From JADKIH01 sp031367345 (GTDB lineage Bacteria > Bacteroidota > Bacteroidia > AKYH767-A > 2013-40CM-41-45), in assembly GCA_031367345.1 (NCBI GenBank), contig JANLPR010000016.1:1-9233 (forward strand): DNA of 9,233 nucleotides, given 5' to 3'. Below, one piece after another: positions 6,044-9,233 of the stretch. Below the pieces are notes generated by a model that saw only the letters and a program-made list of their open reading frames with translations, had not been told where the DNA came from and did no database searches. The translations under genes and the position numbers were made by a program. Numbering within the stretch: the stretch's first letter is position 1; each line of letters starts with the position of its first letter.

Positions 6044-6823
6044 ATGGAAAAGAAAAAAATGGAACTTGACATTATCAATCCCAATTGTGCAGGGATAGAT
6101 ATTGGAAGCAGATCGCACTATGTAGCTGTTGGTCAGGCATTGGAAGACGTCAAAGAATTTGGCGTTTATGCTGATGAATTGACAGACATTTGTTTGCATT
6201 TGAAATCTTATGGTATCACATCTGTTGCTATGGAAAGCACAGGTAATTATTGGCAAAATTTGTATGTAGAATTAGAACGTCATGGTATGGAAGTGACGCT
6301 TTGTAATGGCAAGTTTACCAAACATGCTAAAGGAAAGAAGACGGATGTCAAAGACTGTCGATGGATTCAAAAACTTCATGCATTAGGTTTACTTACTAGT
6401 AGTTTTTTGCCTGACCAAACCACGGAAGAGCTGCGTACTTTTTGTCGACAACGAACCAACATGCTTGACCTTGCAGCCCAAGCATCGCACAAAATGCAGA
6501 AATATTTGAAACTCTTAAATTTTAGATTAGATGTAGTTGTCAATGACATTTGTGGGCTCACAGGACTCTCCATAATTGCCGATATTTGTAAGGGAAATCT
6601 TGACCCTAAAAAATTAGCAGAACTACGTCATGGTAATTGTAAAAAATCGGGAGAAGAAATTGCCAAAGCATTGAAAGGAAACAACAGATCTGATTTTCTA
6701 TTTGGACTAAAACAAGAATATGAATCGTATCTCTTTTATCAAAAACAAATTGAAAGTTGTGATAAACAAATCAATGCTTTTCTGAAAACACAAATCAATA
6801 CCAACCCTGAAAAAAAAAATTAA
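6044..6823 (+). CDS. IS110-family transposase, N-terminal DEDD half
   Basis: The 259-residue product opens MEKKKMELDIINPNCAGIDI. The four acidic positions of the RuvC-like DEDD domain are visible: Asp19 in AGIDIGSRSH, Glu64 in AMESTGNYW, and Asp101 and Asp104 in KKTDVKDCRWIQ. The segment QTTEELRTFCRQRTNML (about 125-141) and the helical stretch to about residue 255 match the linker of this family. The frame then reads through GAA AAA AAA AAT and stops at TAA 6821-6823, just after a run of ten A residues. The rest of the enzyme continues in the -1 frame from 6811. On its own this half lacks the catalytic serine and should be inactive unless the frame is changed. ATG 6044 is preceded by an A-rich leader, and ATG 6059 is an alternative start. 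Confidence 0.85.
   Translation: MEKKKMELDIINPNCAGIDIGSRSHYVAVGQALEDVKEFGVYADELTDICLHLKSYGITSVAMESTGNYWQNLYVELERHGMEVTLCNGKFTKHAKGKKTDVKDCRWIQKLHALGLLTSSFLPDQTTEELRTFCRQRTNMLDLAAQASHKMQKYLKLLNFRLDVVVNDICGLTGLSIIADICKGNLDPKKLAELRHGNCKKSGEEIAKALKGNNRSDFLFGLKQEYESYLFYQKQIESCDKQINAFLKTQINTNPEKKN
6810..6819 (+). other. Run of ten A residues at the frame junction of the IS110 transposase
   Basis: The downstream frame has a stop (TGA, 6808-6810) immediately ahead of the run, and the upstream frame has one (TAA, 6821-6823) immediately after it. The only place where one frame can pass into the other is therefore this A-run. A -1 ribosomal slip, transcript slippage adding one A, or a true or sequencing loss of one A would each give a continuous product of 451 residues. 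Confidence 0.7.
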
Positions 6824-7398
6824 AGACCAACGACAAAAAACATAAACGCATCAACAAAAATGCACTCAAAGGTATTGACCTCAATCAAGCATCCTATCAA
6901 TATTTCGATGGCGTAGATTTGATGAAAATTGAAGGGTTGAGTCATGCAACCATTCTTACTATTATGAGCGAAGTAGGACCAGATGGATTTGATAAATTTA
7001 AAACCGCAAAAGAATTTACATCCTGGCTAAGACTTGCGCCAAACAATAAAATATCAGGAGGAAAAATACTAAGCAGTAAAACACCCAAAGGAAGTAATAG
7101 ATTAAAAATAGCACTCAGACATGCAGCCAATGCAATTGGAAATTTAAAAGATACACATCTATCAGATTTTTTTAGACGAATAGCTTATAGAAAAGGAAGA
7201 GCTACAGCTGTAAGTGCAACAGCTAGAAAATTGGGAGTTATAATTTGGACAATGATTACACAGAAAGTAGAATACAAACCACCAACTGAATATCTATTTC
7301 TTGATGAAAAAAGAAAGCTTAAACTTGTTCAACGAATCAAAAAAAGTATCATTAAATTTGACCTTAAACAAGAAGACATAGGATTCGCAACTAATTGA
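6811..7398 (+). pseudogene. IS110-family transposase, C-terminal serine half in shifted frame
   Basis: Read in the frame open from base 6811, this part continues the protein as KKKLKTNDKKHKRINKNALK and reaches the first internal ATG only at 6919. It contains the Transposase_20-type region: MKIEGLSHATILTIMSEVGP (6922-6981), then FTSWLRLAPNNKISGGK, where the serine in SGGK (bases 7054-7056) lies at the position of the catalytic serine of IS110 enzymes. TPKGSNRLKIALRHAANAIG follows. The end (FDLKQEDIGFATN) looks complete. There is no good ribosome binding site ahead of 6919 or 6916, so separate translation is less likely than a slip at the A-run or a broken gene. Joined to the first half, the enzyme would be 451 residues, at the long end for the family. 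Confidence 0.8.
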
Positions 7399-7437
7399 TT
7401 ACGAGTAGAACAAAAAAACATTAGTCAGAACTCTTTG

Positions 7438-7550
7438 GCGACAGTGCGACTTTAAACAGTGTAGCATTGAACAAACAGACAATTGACAAGTAACGAAACG
7501 AGGATGCTGAAAACCGAACAGAGTAAGCACTAAATAAAAACAATAATAAA
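7438..7550. other. Spacer between the IS110 element and the beta-helix gene
   Basis: This stretch has no supported gene. It shares short words with the left flank of the IS110 element (CGACTT and AGCATTG after ACTCTTTG), which fits the idea that both sides come from one interrupted sequence or that the element edges are slightly longer than called. The last 20 bases are A-rich, the usual leader of a Bacteroidota gene. No clear TTG / TAnnTTTG promoter pair is seen. Confidence 0.4.
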
Positions 7551-9053
7551 ATGAAAAAACTAATTCCGTCATTACTCCTCACCATCTTCGCTCAATACTC
7601 CTTTGCCACCGTCTGGCTTGTCGGCTCTACCCAAACCTATACCCTGCCAAGCCAGGTAAGTACATTGGTACAGGATGGCGATACCATTTATATAGATGGC
7701 GGTGTTTATGCCAATGATGCCACCAAGTGGCCAAAGAAGAATTTAAAATTCATCGGTCTTGGCACCAGTGGCAATCGCACGGTGCTGCAATACACCGGTG
7801 ATATACCCAACGGCAAAGGAATATTTGTGTTTGAAACACCAGGCACCTGCGATAATGCTTACCTTGAAAACATAGTGTTTGACGGAGCGCAGGTTTCTAA
7901 CGGCAACGGAGGCAACGGAGCAGGCATCCGTTTTCAGGCAAATAACTTAATGGTCAATAATTGCAAGTTCATGAATTGCCAGAACGGAATTCTCGAAGGC
8001 CACGGAAGTGTAACTACCAGCAATGTCACAATCCTGAATTCTGAATTTGAGAACAACGGTTATCAGTTGCAGAACGACCCTACCTATTCCGGTTACGAAC
8101 ATCATATTTATATCAGTGCGAGTGCGGATACCCTGTTGGTGATGAACTGCTATTTCCATCATCCGCGCGGGCAGGCAAACTCGCTGAAGACAAGAGCGCA
8201 GCGAAGTTTTATTTTATACAATCTGATAGATGAAGAAGCCACCGGTTACGGAAGCTGGGAGCTGAACATTGCACAGGGAGGATTGAATGTAATTATGGGC
8301 AATGTGATTATTCAAGGCGCTGCCGGTGCCAACCACGGAATTGTAGGTTACGATGCCGCCACCAATGCACTCGAAGATTTTTATTTCATCAACAATACCG
8401 TCATTAATCAGTATGCGGGGAATATTAAATACTTTAATACCGTTCCTGCTTCGGGTATTAATACATTTAAAATCTACAACAACATTTTTGCATCGGTTAC
8501 CGGTGCAAGTAATACCATGTTCACCGGCAACACACCGGTTGTGTTGGACTCATCAAATAATCTTATCGCTGTGAATTATTTAACTCTTGGTTATACAAAT
8601 CCTGCCGTGAATGACTATTCTTTAACTGTTGCTTCAACCCAAGCAATAGATAATGGAACGAATGCAGGAACCACGAACACCGCATATTCGTTGACTCCAG
8701 TAAACATGTATCAAGCGTTTGATTCGGTTTTACTGCCGCGAAGTATTACAGGAGGATTGATAGACATAGGCGCGTATGAATATTCTGTTGCCACCGGTAT
8801 TGAAGAAAATCAATCGCGCATGGATATTTCTGTTTACCCGAATCCCACCACGACAGAAGTAACAATAAACTTTGGCAAAGCATCGCGCTATGCTGTGCAA
8901 CTTTGCAACACGCTTGGAGAAGTGTTGGCGCAAACACAAATAAATTCCACAACACTTTCGCTTAATATCAGCAACGAGCCGAAAGGAATTTATTTTATCA
9001 CGGTAACGGACGAGGCGAGAAATAAAGTAATAAGGAAAGTGATAAAGATGTAA
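7551..9053 (+). CDS. Secreted right-handed beta-helix protein with type IX sorting domain
   Basis: The 500-residue product has a signal peptide (MKKLIPSLLLTIFAQYSFA, 1-19). Residues about 40-345 form short repeated turns of the right-handed parallel beta-helix kind: LVQDGDTIYIDGGVYAND, LENIVFDGAQVSNGNGG, MVNNCKFMNCQNGILEGHG, VTILNSEFENNG, LLVMNCYFHHPRG, FYFINNTVINQYAGN, FKIYNNIFASV. GGLIDIGAYEY (401-411) is a frequent closing motif in such proteins. Residues about 425-500 are a type IX C-terminal domain (ISVYPNPTTTEV, PKGIYFITV, KVIRKVIKM). Beta-helix proteins of this type often bind or cleave polysaccharides, but no pectate-lyase active site can be named with confidence. The protein should be exported and displayed or released. 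The gene is richer in G and C than the window as a whole, and its codon choice differs from the transposase-type genes, suggesting a resident chromosomal gene or a different origin. Confidence 0.85.
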   Translation: MKKLIPSLLLTIFAQYSFATVWLVGSTQTYTLPSQVSTLVQDGDTIYIDGGVYANDATKWPKKNLKFIGLGTSGNRTVLQYTGDIPNGKGIFVFETPGTCDNAYLENIVFDGAQVSNGNGGNGAGIRFQANNLMVNNCKFMNCQNGILEGHGSVTTSNVTILNSEFENNGYQLQNDPTYSGYEHHIYISASADTLLVMNCYFHHPRGQANSLKTRAQRSFILYNLIDEEATGYGSWELNIAQGGLNVIMGNVIIQGAAGANHGIVGYDAATNALEDFYFINNTVINQYAGNIKYFNTVPASGINTFKIYNNIFASVTGASNTMFTGNTPVVLDSSNNLIAVNYLTLGYTNPAVNDYSLTVASTQAIDNGTNAGTTNTAYSLTPVNMYQAFDSVLLPRSITGGLIDIGAYEYSVATGIEENQSRMDISVYPNPTTTEVTINFGKASRYAVQLCNTLGEVLAQTQINSTTLSLNISNEPKGIYFITVTDEARNKVIRKVIKM

Positions 9054-9088
9054 TTAGCAAAATAGAGGATGGCCACAGTAGCACGAAC

Positions 9089-9220
9089 GCATAACAGCGG
9101 GTTTAAGAAATTGGCGGTTCAGTGGTTAAATGAAGTTCAGTTTTTCAATCAAACTTTCGTGCAGGTTGACAGTTTTGTTCTCCGAAATCGCCAACTTCTT
9201 GTAGCTGCAAACCGTCAAAC
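9089..9220 (+). other. attC-like site 4 of a different sequence type
   Basis: After the beta-helix gene, GCATAAC (9089-9095) is followed by CGGGTTT (9098-9104), which pairs with AAACCG (9209-9214) leaving one G unpaired. AAGAAATTGGCG (9105-9116) pairs with CGCCAACTTCTT (9189-9200) at 11 of 12 positions. GTCAAAC (9214-9220) would be the right arm, one base off GTTRRRY. The bases TAGCTGC (9202-9208) have no opposite partner, giving the bulges seen in attC sites. The long interior (9117-9188) is unrelated to sites 1 and 2. The cassette start that should match its left arm (GTTATGCG) is not found in the window, so cassette membership of the beta-helix gene is uncertain. Confidence 0.55.
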
Positions 9221-9233
9221 TGTCTAAAAACTC

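Larger units (their letters stand above)
5839..7437 (+). mobile_element. IS110-family insertion sequence, transposase split at an A-run
   Basis: The transposase halves at 6044-6823 and 6811-7398 identify the family, which uses a DEDD RuvC-like domain with a catalytic serine and is guided by a bridge RNA. IS110 elements lack long terminal inverted repeats, so the edges are inferred from an 8-bp direct repeat ACTCTTTG at 5839-5846 and 7430-7437. It contains CT, the core dinucleotide known for IS621. The implied length is about 1.6 kb with about 200 bases ahead of the gene and about 35 after it, the layout of the IS110 group, where the bridge RNA lies in the left end. The left edge adjoins an attC-like site. 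Some related IS1111 elements are known to target attC sites, but whether this one does is inference. Confidence 0.55.

Noticed and set aside
8353..8955. Short frames on both strands within the beta-helix gene
   Set aside because: All lie inside a gene with a signal peptide, clear repeats and a type IX domain, and none has recognisable features.
1..9233. CRISPR array, tRNA or rRNA genes
   Set aside because: No regularly spaced repeats and no recognisable tRNA or rRNA sequence were seen; the Cas4-like domain is not accompanied by other Cas genes.

Overview
The window comes from a member of the Bacteroidota. Two genes carry the C-terminal sorting domain of the type IX secretion system (YPNP-type motifs at about 394-405 and in the 7551-9053 gene). 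Most of the DNA is AT-rich, ribosome binding sites are poor or absent, and gene ends are of the Bacteroidota kind. The gene at 7551-9053 is visibly richer in G and C than its neighbours.

The best-supported large-scale structure is an integron-type gene-cassette array without an integrase in view. Two attC-like hairpin sites about 93% identical (652-750 and 1418-1518) bracket a compact lipoprotein gene (766-1413). The first bases of that cassette (GTTATAGGGC, 741-750) are the exact reverse complement of the bases that open its own downstream site (GCCCTATAAC, 1418-1427), as expected if it was once a circular cassette. The next segment starts GTTGGGTGCA (1509-1518), and its exact reverse complement TGCACCCAAC lies at 5688-5697. 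A second unit of about 4.2 kb is therefore also bracketed. A fourth, different attC-like hairpin closes the window (9089-9220).

The 4.2-kb unit holds an unusual 841-residue protein (1809-4334). It joins a Cas4/RecB-like nuclease domain with a four-cysteine cluster, a DEDD exonuclease-like RNase H domain, and a zinc-ribbon plus IS66-like DDE transposase domain. A TAA codon interrupts it, and its conserved tail continues in the same frame for 51 more codons (4335-4487). That tail overlaps the start of a Bro-N antirepressor-like gene (4477-5322). Direct repeats with hairpins flank this gene pair.

Next to the degenerate third attC site lies an IS110-family element (about 5839-7437). Its DEDD half and serine half are split into two frames exactly at a run of ten A residues. 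It has a leader of about 200 bases where a bridge RNA would be expected. An 8-bp direct repeat (ACTCTTTG) marks the likely edges.

The right end carries a secreted right-handed beta-helix protein with a type IX sorting domain (7551-9053). The left edge carries the end of a beta-propeller-like protein with the same kind of sorting domain (1-627). The whole looks like an accessory, recombination-prone region: mobile cassettes, a transposase-like nuclease fusion, a phage-type regulator and an insertion sequence, set among secreted-protein genes.
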